Shown here in pieces: positions 1 through 10,564 of a DNA stretch of 64,000 bases (its first letter is position 1; every line of letters starts with the position of its first letter). Position numbers and translations under genes: made by a program. This stretch comes from Lepus europaeus (Eukaryota > Chordata > Mammalia > Lagomorpha > Leporidae). The stretch covers positions 34,319,885-34,383,884 of the forward strand of contig NC_084844.1 of assembly GCF_033115175.1 (NCBI RefSeq), in the 5' to 3' direction. Under the pieces are notes generated by a model, which was not told the origin of the DNA, ran no database searches, and worked only from the letters and a program-made list of their open reading frames with translations.

Positions 1-509
1 TTGTGTGTGTGTGGTGAGGCTCATGTGAGCTGAGGCTCCACGGGGCTGAGTTCCTGATCCCATGTGCCAGCCTAAGCAAGTTGGCATCACAGGAGATTGC
101 TGGCTTTTTAACTTTGTGGAGCGTCGATGATGTGTGAGTCCCATGCAGTGCCCATAATTAGACATTCTAAATGTGCTGGGTAGTGGCAGAGTGAGGCAAC
201 GTCGACAATGGCAGCTTTACACGGCAGCATGCTTTGACCGACGATGGCTCGTTTTATGCAGTTTACATTCACTGAGAATCGTGGCTGTGTCAGACACACT
301 GGGAGTTCTAGAGAAACCACTGATGCTTGGTGGTGGTGGTGAGGCTGGACCTTTGGCTGCAGAGAGTTCCCAGGTAGGTGGGGAGATAGATTTAGGAGCA
401 GCATGAGAAAATGCCCTTCTAGAGAAAAGTGACGTTCTTTGTGTGCCAACCCATCTCTCTATGGCTCCCAGTCTCAGAAATGGGTCTCCACTTCAGTTCT
501 TGAACTATT

Positions 510-860
510 TTTAAAAATTTTTTTTATTTATTTTTTTGACAGGCAGAGTGGACAGAGAGAGAGTCAGAGAGAAAGGTCTTCCTTGTGCCGTTGGTTCACC
601 CTCCAATGGCCACCACAGCCGGCACGCTGCGAGCTGCGCACCGCGCTGATCCGAAGGCAGGAGCCAGGTGCTTCTCCTGGTCTCCCTTGGGGTGCAGGGC
701 CCAAGGACTTGGGCCATCCTCCACTGCACTCCTGGGCCACAGCAGAGAGCTGGCCTAGAAGAGGGGCAACCGGGACAGGATCGGTGCCCTGACCGGGACT
801 AGAACCCGGTGTGCCGGCGCCGCAAGGCGGAGGATTAGCCTATTGAGCTGCAGTGCCGGC
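510..860 (-). mobile_element. CSINE2-type lagomorph SINE
   Basis: Full-length antisense copy with poly-T at the left and the GC-rich tRNA-like head at the right. It is bounded by a perfect 16-bp duplication, CAGTTCTTGAACTATT at 494-509 and 861-876, so the boundaries are secure and the insertion is recent. Confidence 0.95.
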
Positions 861-862
861 CA

Positions 863-1943
863 GTTCTTGAACTATTAAAGGGCTGAGCAGGAATCTTACT
901 GGGCAGAGAAGATCAGTTATGGCATTGCACGTAGCTGAAGCAACTTGAGAAAAGGCACGAAGTAGCTGGTGACTGAACTTGGTCTGATGGGGAAACGGGT
1001 TTGGAGTTGGGTGAGGAAGTGATGCCAGTATAAGGCAAGGTGGGCTTGGGCTTTCGGTGCTACCTGAGGGGTTGGGCGATATCCTATAGGCTGCTAGGAA
1101 ACCACCGGAGGTTTTGAAACATGAGAGTTGTGATCAGATTGTGTTGTATAAATAGAATTCTAGAATGGGCTGGAGAGGCAAGAGCTGAGTCGGCGAGACC
1201 CATTAGTAGGAGAGGGTGGTTTTACACTGTGCTGCTGCTGGTGGCTGCGGGGATGGAGGCAGGAGGGTGGACTGCAGAAGCAGAGCCAGCTGTCCAGGGG
1301 ACAAGCAGAGCTGCTGAAGGAGAGAGTAAAAGGCGTCTCTCCTGTTTGGGCAGCTGGGCACTCAAGAAGAAATGGAATTGGGGTGGAAGTGCTGGGAGCC
1401 AAGAGCAAGGGACAAGAGGGTGTTGACTCTGGATGTGTGTAGCCTGAAGCGCCTTCCTGGGGGGACAGAGGATGTCCTTTAGAAGGAGGTCCAGGGCTCA
1501 GGAGCAGAAGGCGTGTGCTGGGAAGGCTTGAGGGCATGTGGATGAGGGTGCCCAGGGGAACAGGCAGAGGTGTGTGGTGGAAGCACTCCCGGGAGGAGCA
1601 CAGGAGCACAGCCGGGGACACTGAGGCTGAGTTGGAGAGGTAGGGGGAACCCCACAGAAGTACGGTATGGCCCATCAGGGGGAATCTTGGGGGAAGATGG
1701 CCAAAGACAAGCACCCAGGTCAAACAGTGCTAGCATTCGACAGCATTTGGACTTGGCATGTTGGAAGCTGCCCGTTTTGTTACTCAGAGTCCTGGTTGTG
1801 ACCGATGATATTCACAAAGCATGGCCAGGAGGCTGTGTCGCTGGTCCGTTCCTCTCTAGAGGATCTTGGGTCCCACCAGACCATCAGAAGTCCGTGTTCT
1901 TGACCTGCCCTGGTTTTGATCTCCTGTAGGGTGGCACTTTGGT
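863..1943. other. Intron 1, no feature seen
   Basis: Purine-rich sequence (about 1160-1720) gives open frames on both strands, but none resembles a known protein and no splice-bounded exon stands out. Confidence 0.6.
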
Positions 1944-2272
1944 GTTTGTTTGTTTATCTATTTATTTTTTGATAGAGTGGACAGTGAGGGAGACAAAGAG
2001 AAAGGTCTTCCTTTACCATTGGTTCATCCTCCAATGGCTGCCGCGGCTGGCGCACCGCGCCGATCTGAAGCCAGGAGCCTCCTGCTTGTCTCCCATGCAG
2101 GTGCAGGGGGCTCAAGGACTTGGGCCATCCTCCACTGCACTCCCAGGCCACAGCAGAGAGCTGGAGTGGAAGAGGGACAACTGGGACAGAATCTGGCGCC
2201 CCAGCTGGGACTTGAACCTGGTGTGCCGGCGCCGCAGGTGGAGGATTAGCCTATTGAGCCACGGCGCTGGCC
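1944..2272 (-). mobile_element. CSINE2-type SINE
   Basis: Antisense copy from the T-rich tail (TTTGTTTGTTTATC) to the ACGGCGCTGGCCC head. A clear target duplication is not visible. Confidence 0.88.
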
Positions 2273-3094
2273 CATCCTTCTAACATGTAGTAAAAAGCAT
2301 GTCAGCTTCAGAGTATTGGAGGGGAGCTGCTTCCTCCCAGGTAAAGTGCTGAACCAGGGGCCACTTGCAAACACTGTGCCACCGACTTCTTGGAGGTGCT
2401 GGCCAGCAGCCAACTCTGGACTCTGTAAGCTGGTGTGCTGGGACCTCACAGAAATTGAGGCCTTAAGGAAATAAAGGTTGATAGGCAGGTGCTTTGCTCC
2501 AGGGCGGGACTGGGCCAGCAGACACCATTGCAACACAGAGTCAGGACTTTGAGGGCCAAGGGAATCCTAGAGGGCACGGGGGATTAACAGCTGACAGCCG
2601 AACCCCTAGGTTGAGAAACATGCAAGGTTTTGTTTGTGGGGCAGAATGACTTCTTGAATCTGCAGGCTGGGTTTTATTATCAGATGGAGTTGAAGCACCC
2701 CTGGGTCCACGATGGTGAAAGAGGCGTCTGTATGCTGACGACCTGGGTTTCCCTATGTGTCGTGCACTCTCACTCTGTGGCAGTTTTAACAGGATTTTCA
2801 GAGCAGTTTGGGACCGCGACCCCATCTAGAGATTAGCAGAGTTGGCCCAGACCGCTGAGGTCACTTTCGCGGTGCTCCAAGTGATGGAATGGCCTGTCCT
2901 TTGGAATGACGGTGGTAATATCAGGTCCCCAGCTAAGCCCAAAGCCTGCTTAAGCCACAGTGCACCTTTAAGTGGATTAGTTTGGGCCCTAACCTCCTAA
3001 CCGCCGTGGGTCAACCTGGGGGACGGGAGCACTCTTCCTTTTGGTCTTGTGAATAGGAACAGTTTCTGCCTTTTCCTCTGCCTTCCTGGCAAGG

Positions 3095-3215
3095 ACTGTG
3101 ACTAATGAAGGTTATTGATCCCTCACCGTGTGCCAGGCGCAGTGCTCTTATCTTGGGTGATCTCATCTGGTTCTTGTGTCCCTTCTGGAAGGTAGGCACG
3201 CTTGTAATCTCCTTT
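3095..3215 (+). mobile_element. MIR fragment
   Basis: Partial match to the MIR core (CCTCACCGTGTGCCAGGCGC followed by a TCTCATCTGGTTC segment). Confidence 0.6.
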
Positions 3216-3455
3216 CAGGCGGTTTGCCCAGCGGTGCTGCAGCTGATGAGAAGAACCCAGACGGAATCCCAGTCCCTCGGCCTCTGGACCACACTGCTGC
3301 CCATGTCTCTGTACCTGGGGCTCTGGGTGCCTCCTGGTCTGGGTTCAGGATCCTAGTGAGGTGACCATGGGGAAGGAGGGCAATTCCTCTGGAATAAAGG
3401 CCTTCCACAGCCATTCCATCTCTCTGGCTCCCAGTCTCAGAAATGGCTCTCCTGG

Positions 3456-3815
3456 GGGCCCAGCACTGTGGCGTAGTGGGTAAAGCTTCAGCCTGCAGTG
3501 CCGGCATCCCCTATGGGCACGGGTTTGAGTCCTGGCTGCTCCACTTCCAATTCAGCTCTCTGCTGTGGCCTGGGAAAGCAGCAGAAGATGGTCCAAGTGC
3601 TTGGGCCCCTGCATCTAGCATGAGAACTGGAAGAAACTCCTGGCTTTGGATTGGCGAAGCTCCAGCTGTTGAAGCCATTTGGGAAGTGAACCAGTGGATG
3701 GAAGACATCTCTCTCTCTTTCTCTCTCTCTCTCTCTTCCCTCCCTCCCTCTCTCTCTCTGCCTCTCTGTAACTGCCTTTCAAATAAATAAATCAACCTTT
3801 AAAAGAAAAAAAAAA
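3456..3815 (+). mobile_element. C-repeat SINE, sense orientation
   Basis: Runs from GGGCCCAGCACTGTGGCGTAG through a long CT-rich tract to an AAATAAATAAATC tail with poly-A. An imperfect duplication (AGAAATGGCTCTCCTGG / AGAAATGTCTTTCCTGG) flanks it at 3439-3455 and 3816-3832. It is one of few sense copies inside the gene. Confidence 0.9.
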
Positions 3816-3969
3816 AGAAATGTCTTTCCTGGCCCCCTGCTCTGCCACACCACTGATTGCCACCAGCCAGTGCTTCCCTCACTCCTCATGGCTCCTGCTC
3901 TACTGTCCTCACAGGTAGTGTGAAGTCCCTTTCAGGCTTCCTAGTTGGTTTATTAGTCTGTGTATTTCT

Positions 3970-4320
3970 TTTCTTTCTTTCTTTCTTTTTTTTTTTTTGA
4001 CAGGCAGAGTGGGCAGTGAGAGACAGAGAGAAAGGTCTTCCTTTTGCCGTTGGTTCACCCTCCAATGGCTGCCACGGTAGCACGCTGCGGCCGGCGCACC
4101 GCGCTGATCCGATGGCAGGAGCCAGGTGCTTCTCCTGGTCTCCCATGGGGTGCAGGGCCCAAGCACTTGGGCCATCCTCCACTGCCTTCCCAGGCCACAG
4201 CAGAGAGCTGGCCTGGAAGAGGGGCAACCGGGACAGGATCGGTGCCCTGACCGGGACTAGAACCTGGTGTGCCGGCGCCGCAAGGTGGAGGATTAGCCTA
4301 GTGAGCCGCGGCGCCGGCCT
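3970..4320 (-). mobile_element. CSINE2-type SINE
   Basis: Bounded by the duplication GTCTGTGTATTTCT at 3956-3969 and 4322-4335. The tail has become a (CTTT)n/poly-T tract. The head ends GCCGCGGCGCCGGCC. Confidence 0.94.
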
Positions 4321-4335
4321 TGTCTGTGTATTTCT

Positions 4336-4626
4336 AGAGATAGAGTGCACTCCCCCACCCGCAGGTTCACTCTCTAAGCCACTGCATTGCTGGGGCGGGG
4401 CCAGGCTGAATCCTGGAGCTGGGAGCTAGATCCAGGTCTCCCATGTGAGTGGCAGGGACCCAAATGCTTGATCCGTCACCACTGCTCCTCCAGTCCGCTC
4501 CCCCCATCTCCTTGGTCTCCATTGGCAGGAAGCTGGAATCGGGAGCTGGGGCCAGGATTCAAACCCAGGCAGTCTGAAACAGGATGCTGCCACCCCATGG
4601 CATCTTACTCTCTAGACCAAATGCTA
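4336..4626 (-). mobile_element. Old C-repeat SINE remnant
   Basis: Diverged antisense copy of an older subfamily, recognisable by GGCAGGAAGCTGGAATCGGGAGC-like and CAAACCCAGGCAGTC-like segments, ending CTCTAGACCAAATGCTACC. Confidence 0.7.
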
Positions 4627-4633
4627 CCCCCCG

Positions 4634-4850
4634 TTATTTATTTCTATATATTTTTAGAGATTTATTTATTTGAAAGGCAGGGTTAGAGGGAGAAGGAGAG
4701 AGCTTCCATCTGCTAGTTTACTTCCCCAAATGGCTGCAATGGCCAGAGCTGAGCCAATCTGAAGCCAGGAGCCAGGAGCTTCTGGCGTTGTACTTCACTG
4801 CACCATGTTCCCTTTCCCACCCATTACAGCAGAGAGCAGGGAGACTTTGC
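4634..4850 (-). mobile_element. Truncated C-repeat SINE
   Basis: Antisense tail half (TTTATTTATTTGAAAGGCAG, then CCAAATGGCTGCAATGG). The tRNA-like head is missing after about 4850. Confidence 0.75.
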
Positions 4851-5024
4851 CTGGGGTTGAGATAGTATGGGCTGCTAAGGAGTTTGTAACCTTCTAGAAT
4901 GTGCAGGAGTAGAAAGGGGCCTTGGCCTGCAAAACAAAAGGTATGGTTTGCAATGTCTTAACTAAGTCCTTTTTGCCAGTTTGCACCTCAGAGTTCACAT
5001 CTCTGAAATTAAAGGTCTAAATGG

Positions 5025-5287
5025 ATTTTTTAAAAGAGTTATTTATTTGAAGGACAGAGTTACACAGGGAGGTAGAGACAGAGAGAGAGGGGTCTTCCTT
5101 CCTCTGGTTCACTCCCCAAATGGCCGCAACAGCCGGAGCTGCACTGATCTGGAGCCAGGAGCTGCTTCTGGGTCTCCCACGAGGACTTGGGCCATCTTCT
5201 GCTTTCCCAAGTCACAAGCAGAGAGCTGGGTCAGAAGTGGAGCAGCTGGGTCCACAGTGCCATCTCGCCACAATGCCCCCCCCCCCC
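5025..5287 (-). mobile_element. Internally deleted C-repeat SINE
   Basis: Antisense copy with intact tail and middle. The B-box region is lost, so it jumps from AGCAGCTGGGTCCAC to a worn GCCACAATGCC head, followed by a poly-C run. Confidence 0.8.
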
Positions 5288-5822
5288 AAACAAAACAAAA
5301 CAAAACACCTAGACTCAGAAGTGTAGAGAGTAGGCATGGATGCCAGTAACTGGTCTGAGATTCACAGCCAGGATTTTAAACATCAGCTGTGGTCCAGAAG
5401 AATTGTGATTATCCTGGTGTCTCAGCGTGGGATCTGAGTGGAAGTTGTGAGGGAGAATTTTGGTTAGGTGGGGAATGAGGTCCCAGAGTAACTCTGCCTC
5501 TTCCTCCTTTTGGAGGGAGGGGGGAAGGGTCCTGGTTGTGTGTGGACCTGTTCGTCTGGTAGATGGGTAAGTCCAGTAGACAGACCAGTGAGAAGCAAGG
5601 AGGGTTCAGTTCAATATTGGGGTCTAGCCTCTCCCATGTGCCTCGTGCTGCTGAGTTCAGGGGTCCCTGCTGTTGGAGCTTACCCCTGATAGAGGTCCCA
5701 GAGGCAAAACAGGATGATGTTAGTTTCACTAGGGTTAAGCCAGATGGAAACTCAAGAGGAGCCCCTGAGTCTAATGCTGAGGGTACATTTCAGCTGAGTC
5801 TTTTAAAAATTACTTATTTGAG

Positions 5823-6090
5823 GCCAGCGCTGCGGCTCACTAGGCTGATCCTCCGCCTGCAGTGCCGGCACTCCGGGTTCTAGTCCAGGTTGGGGTGCTG
5901 GTTCTGTCCTGGTTGCTCTTCCATTCCAGCTCTCTGCTGTGGCCTGGGAAGGCAGTGGGAGACCAGGAGGAAGCACCTGGCTTTTGGCTTTGGATCAGCA
6001 CAGCAAGCCGGCCTTGGCGGCCATTTGGGGGATGAACCAATGGAAGGAAGACCTTTCTCTCTGTCTCTCTAACTCTGCCTGTCAAAAAAA
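5823..6090 (+). mobile_element. CSINE2-type SINE nested in an older SINE
   Basis: Sense copy (GGCCAGCGCTGCGGCTCACTAGG to poly-A). The flanking A/T-rich duplication is imperfect (AAAATTACTTATTTGA / AAAAATTATTTGAG). Confidence 0.85.
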
Positions 6091-6326
6091 AATTATTTGA
6101 GAGGAGAGGGAGACTGACAGGTGGTCGGAGATAAAGTGAGGGTGTGTGTGTGCTACTATCCACTGGTTCACTCCCCAAACGGCCACAGTGGCTGGGGCTG
6201 AAGCTGGGAGCCAGGTACTCAGTCTGGGTCTTCCAAGTGGGTGGCAGGAACCCGATTACTTGAGCCATCACCGCTGTCTCCCAAATCTGCGTTTGCAGGA
6301 AGTTGGAGTCAGTGGCTGGAAATGCG

Positions 6327-6335
6327 TTTTTTTTT

Positions 6336-6370
<35 letters not shown>

Positions 6371-6642
6371 GTCAAAGTTAGAGATTGATTGATCTTCCAT
6401 CTCCTAGTTCACAGCCCATATGGCCACAGTGGCCAGGGCTGGGCCAGGCCAAAGCTAAGAGCCAGGAGCTTCCTTCTGGTCTACCACGTGGTGGAAGGGC
6501 CCAAGCACGCGGACCATCTGCTGCTTTTCCCAGGCTATTAGGAAGCTGGATCAGAAGTGGAGCAGCTGGGACTCGAACCAGTGCCCATATGGGATGCCAG
6601 CATTGCAGGTGGTAGCTTTACCTGCTGTGCCACAACGCTGGC
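6327..6642 (-). mobile_element. C-repeat SINE nested in an older SINE
   Basis: Starts with about 40 bases of poly-T with one G. Antisense body ends GCCACAACGCTGGC. This is the second insertion into the element spanning 5800-6732. Confidence 0.85.
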
Positions 6643-6984
6643 TACTAGGGGTGGGTGTTGAACCCAGATACTCCGATGTGGGACAGGGACATCCCAGTTG
6701 GCATCCTGACCACTAGGCCAGATGCCTACCTCTGAGCTGAGTGTAGGCCAGCATGGTGAGGAGAGGTAGGGAGGCTGTGTCCGACTGGGAGAGTGGTGTC
6801 ACCGAAGCCCTGAAAACGCATGTGGTGTGTTAGGGATGACGAAGGCTGGTCTAGGTTGCAAATTCTAAGCACCTCAGATTGTTCCTGACACCCAGTACGC
6901 TCTTCAGTATCAGATCAGTCAGTGGGGTATGAAGTCTAAGGTGGAGGGCAAGGTGGGTCTGAAGCTGCTGGTGTCAGTGGTAAC

Positions 6985-7230
6985 CACACCTGCAGTTTAT
7001 TGCTTAGTTACAGCATGTCAGGCATATATGCCGAGCCTATCTGTTAACTTAGGTAATCCTCACGAGAGCCCCCGGAGATGGATAGTAGGATATCCCTATT
7101 TTTTTGAGGAAAGTGAAGTTCAGAGAGGTTAAGTAATTTGTACCAGGCCTAACAGCGGGTAAGTGTCAGAGCTGGGATTTGAGACAACTTCCAGGTCTTC
7201 TCAGCCACTGCGCTGTATTGCCTTTCTGAA
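6985..7230 (+). mobile_element. MIR
   Basis: Near full-length and diverged: AATCCTCACGAGAGCCC, GAAGTTCAGAGAGGTTAAGT and a CAGAGCTGGGATTTGA tail segment in the expected order. Confidence 0.8.
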
Positions 7231-7419
7231 GACTGTGAGAGTGACAATGTGGTTGTACCTGCTTTGCAAATAGACAGCACTGATGGGGATGCAGAGTGTA
7301 GATTTGAGGGAGAAGAGCTGAGCAGGGTGGGGTAAGCCAGAGGTGCTTACCTTGGGGCTGTTGAGAGCCTGGCCAGCCACTAAGGAAGCCACATCAGTAT
7401 TGGCACATGCCTGTGGTTG

Positions 7420-7432
7420 CCCCCCCCCCCCC
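7420..7432. repeat. Poly-C run
   Basis: Thirteen consecutive C bases. Confidence 0.9.
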
Positions 7433-7623
7433 GCCGTGTGACCACCACATTGTCTCACCTTGAAAAAGGGAACTCTAGGCTTGGAGAGGTGTCCCCATCA
7501 TACTGAAAAACAGATTAAAGGGTCCTGTTGAGGAGGGCAGGCCATCTATTCCACTAGCACAAACCTGGCTACATGGAGGCACCTGATGCAACATGAATAA
7601 GTAAACGAGAAGAAATGAGATCT

Positions 7624-7939
7624 TCTCTCTCTCTCTCTTTTTTTTATTAGATTTATTTATTTGAGAGGCAGAGGCAGAGAGATAGAGGTCTTCCATCCTC
7701 TGGTTTACTCCTCAAATGGCTGCAACAGCCAGAGCTGGGCCCATCTGAAGCCAGGAGCTTCTTCTGGGTCTCCCACGCAAGTGCAGGGGCCCAAGGACTT
7801 GGGCCATCTTCCACTGCTTTCCCAGGCCATAGGAGAGAACTGGATTGGAAGTAGAGCAGCTGGGACTCAAACCAGCACCCAGATGGGATGCCAGCACTGC
7901 AGGTCGCGGCCTTACCTGCTATACCACAGTGCCAGCCCT
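7624..7939 (-). mobile_element. C-repeat SINE
   Basis: Antisense copy bounded by a near-perfect 12-bp duplication, GAAATGAGATCT at 7612-7623 and GAAATAAGATCT at 7940-7951. Confidence 0.93.
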
Positions 7940-8064
7940 GAAATAAGATCTCAAAGGGTCCCAAACTCTGTGGCTGTCTGAATTCTCAGGCCTTCTTTTT
8001 CCTTTTCTTTCGTTCTCTTTTTAAAGCATCAGCATCTGTTGTGTTTTGTTTTTATTAACCACTG

Positions 8065-8290
8065 TAAACAGTAGCAGCCATTCCAGTGTGTCTTATGTGC
8101 CAGTCCTGTGTAAGCTCTCAGATCATCTCATGCAATACCTGGAACCCCATGTAGGTGGGTCTTAGGAACAGGCAAGCTCAGGGTCTGAGAGGCTGAGTAA
8201 CTTGCAGAAGTTGTCCAGCCAGCAAGGAGTAGAACTGGTTTGTGTGATTCCAGAGCCCACTTCTTTCCAAGTCCTCACTTCCTTTCCATC
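8065..8290 (+). mobile_element. MIR, 3' end hit by a CSINE
   Basis: Recognisable MIR order (TTATGTGCCAGTCCTGTG, CTGAGAGGCTGAGTAACTTG, AGAACTGG). A young CSINE inserts at 8305 just past its end. Confidence 0.75.
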
Positions 8291-8304
8291 AAAACCCGCC
8301 ATGG

Positions 8305-8682
8305 CGGCCGGCGCCGTGGCTCAACAGGCTAATCCTCCGCCTTGCGGCGCCGGCACACCGGGTTCTAGTCCCGGTCGGGGCACCGATCCTGTCCCGGTTG
8401 CCCCTCTTCCAGGCCAGCTCTCTGCTGTGGCCAGGGAGTGCAGTGGAGGATGGCCCAAGTCCTTGGGCCCTGCACCCCATGGGAGACCAGGAGAAGCACC
8501 TGGCTCCTGCCATCGGAACAGCGCGGTGCGCCGGCCGCAGCGCGCTACCGCAGCAGGCCATTGGAGGGTGAACCAACGGCAAAGGAAGACCTTTCTCTCT
8601 GTCTCTCTCTCTCTCTCACTGTCCACTCTGCCTGTCAAAAATAAAAAAAAAAAAAAATAATAAAAATAAAAATAAAAAAAAA
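8305..8682 (+). mobile_element. Young CSINE2, full length, sense
   Basis: Near-consensus copy with GGCCGGCGCCGTGGCTCAAC head, A box, B box GGTTCTAGTCCC, CT-rich tract and an A-rich tail. A perfect 14-bp duplication AAAACCCGCCATGG lies at 8291-8304 and 8683-8696. Probably the most recent insertion in intron 1. Confidence 0.96.
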
Positions 8683-9368
8683 AAAACCCGCCATGGATAC
8701 CCCGACATAGAGGCACAGCTTCAGGATGGCCCTTTGCTGTGTCTGGGGCAGTTACTTCCTGCCATGACTTGCACTTCATGGGGCGATTTCTGGGGCTCTG
8801 TGTGTGGTAGCTCAGCCTTGCTTCCACTGCACATCCCCAGTTCTTTCAGGGTTAACTGAAGCATCTATACCTGCTAACCTCCATCCTGCTGCCACCCAGA
8901 AGGCTCTGTTGAGTTCCTACTGCTGCAGTCCCACCTCCCGTGGAAGTGGCTGGCTGTCAGGTGGGCCGCTGGCACTTAGTGGGTGCTTCCCGTGCTTTTG
9001 GCTCTCAAGGTGATGTGTCTGAGATCTTTGTTTTTAATCATAATATTTCACATTTTTTCTTTCCAGGCTGATCAGCAGGAACCAGCTGGGGGTGGTAGCA
9101 AATCTTCCTTTAATTTCCACTGGGATGGATATTAGCTCACTTACAGTGGTGTTGGATTTGTATGTGTGCCCTGAAGCTTTTAAATATCAAGCTCATTTGA
9201 TAATTGCTGGAAATCAGTTTGAACTCTACAATATGCTCAGTGAGTTGGACTCTTGAATCCTGTGGTCCCTGTGGCCCAGTAATGGTGATCAAAGTCCAGA
9301 GATTAAAATGGGGTGAGTTCTGCAACCCCATATGCCCCATTTCTTCCTTTAAAAAAAAAAATCCACCA

Positions 9369-9680
9369 GGGCTGGCGCTGTGGTGTAATGAGTAAAGCTG
9401 CTGTCTGCAGTGCCGGCATCTTGTATGGGCTGCGGTTCGGGTCCCGGCTTCTCCACTTCTGATCTGGCTCCCTGCTAATGCGCCTGGGAAAGTAGCTGCG
9501 TTGACCCCTCCACCCACATGGGAGAGAGGAAGTTCCTGGCTCCTGGCTTCGGATCAGCCCAGCTCCGGCCATTGCAGCCATAAGGGGAGTGAACCGGCTG
9601 ATGGAAGATCTTGTGCTCTCTCTCCATCTATCTCTGTGTAACTCTGACTTTCAAATAAATCTTAAAAAGAAAAAAAAAAA
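9369..9680 (+). mobile_element. C-repeat SINE, sense
   Basis: GGGCTGGCGCTGTGGTGTAATG head, B box GGTTCGGGTCCC, tail TTTCAAATAAATC plus poly-A. Confidence 0.9.
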
Positions 9681-9916
9681 CTACTTATTTTCCTTCCTGA
9701 GGATTGCTTGGAAGGAGTTTTTAAAATTTTCCTTTCAAGAGGAAGATGACAGTACTGAGTGATGGAAGCCCTGGCCCACTACTCTCTCAGCCACACAGGT
9801 CAACTCGTGGTCAGCTTCACCTTCCTTGGCTGTCCCCCGGCCCCCCTCATTCCTTCTGCTTTGTCCTGTATCAGGTGAATATGATTTTTATTTTTAAGAA
9901 TGTTTGCTTTGCTGCC

Positions 9917-10233
9917 TTTTTTTTTTTTTTTTTTTTTGTGGTGATGGTGGTGGTGGTGGGGATTTGTTTGTTTGAAAGGCAGAGAGAGGGAGAGTCCTTC
10001 CATCTGCTGGTTCACTCCCAGATGGCTGCAATGGCCAGGGTGGGTCAGGGCGAAGCCAGGAGCCTCGAACTCCATCTGGGTCTCCCACATGAGTGCAGGG
10101 GCTCCAGCACTTGTGCCATCTTCCACTGTTTTCCCAGGCACATTAGCAGGGAACTGGATTGAAAGTGAAGTGGCTGGGACTCGATCCCGGCAGGAGTTGC
10201 AGGCAGTGGCTTAACCTGCTAGGCCATAAAACC
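9917..10233 (-). mobile_element. C-repeat SINE
   Basis: Poly-T, then a short (GTG)n-like expansion at 9938-9960, then antisense body. The head is worn (GGCCATAAAACC). Confidence 0.85.
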
Positions 10234-10244
10234 TGTTTCTCTCT

Positions 10245-10564
10245 TTTTTATTTTTAAAGATTTATTTATTTGAAAGGCAGAGTGACAGAAGGGGTAGGGG
10301 GAGAGATCTTCCATCTCCTAGTTCACTGCCCAGATGGCCACAATAATCAGGGCTGGGCCAGGCCAAAGCTGAGAGCCAGGAACTTCCTCCTGGTCTCCCA
10401 CATGGTGCAGGGGCCCAAGCACTTGGATCATCTGCACTGCTTTCCCAGGAGCGTTAGCAGGGAGCTGGATCACACGTGGAGCAGCTGGGACTGGAACTGG
10501 CTCTCATATTGGATGCTGGCATCACAGGTGGCAGCTTAACCTTCCGCACCTCCACACCAGCCCC
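10245..10564 (-). mobile_element. C-repeat SINE adjacent to the previous one
   Basis: Antisense copy from TTTTTTATTTTTAAAGATTT to CACACCAGCCCC, separated from its neighbour by about 12 bases. Confidence 0.88.

Larger units (their letters stand above)
5800..6732 (-). mobile_element. Old C-repeat SINE split by two younger SINEs
   Basis: Pieces at about 5800-5822, 6091-6326 and 6643-6732 read as one antisense element when the two inserted copies are removed. The last piece resumes with GTGGGTGTTGAACCCAGATAC and ends CACTAGGCCAGATGCC. Confidence 0.7.

Noticed and set aside
8305..8420. tRNA gene suggested by A and B boxes
   Set aside because: These belong to the tRNA-derived SINE head; no cloverleaf with a complete acceptor stem is present.
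8289..8827. Open frames in SINE copies such as this one, repeated in many places
   Set aside because: The recurring peptide strings (for example [12 protein letters not shown]) are translations of the C repeat, not proteins.
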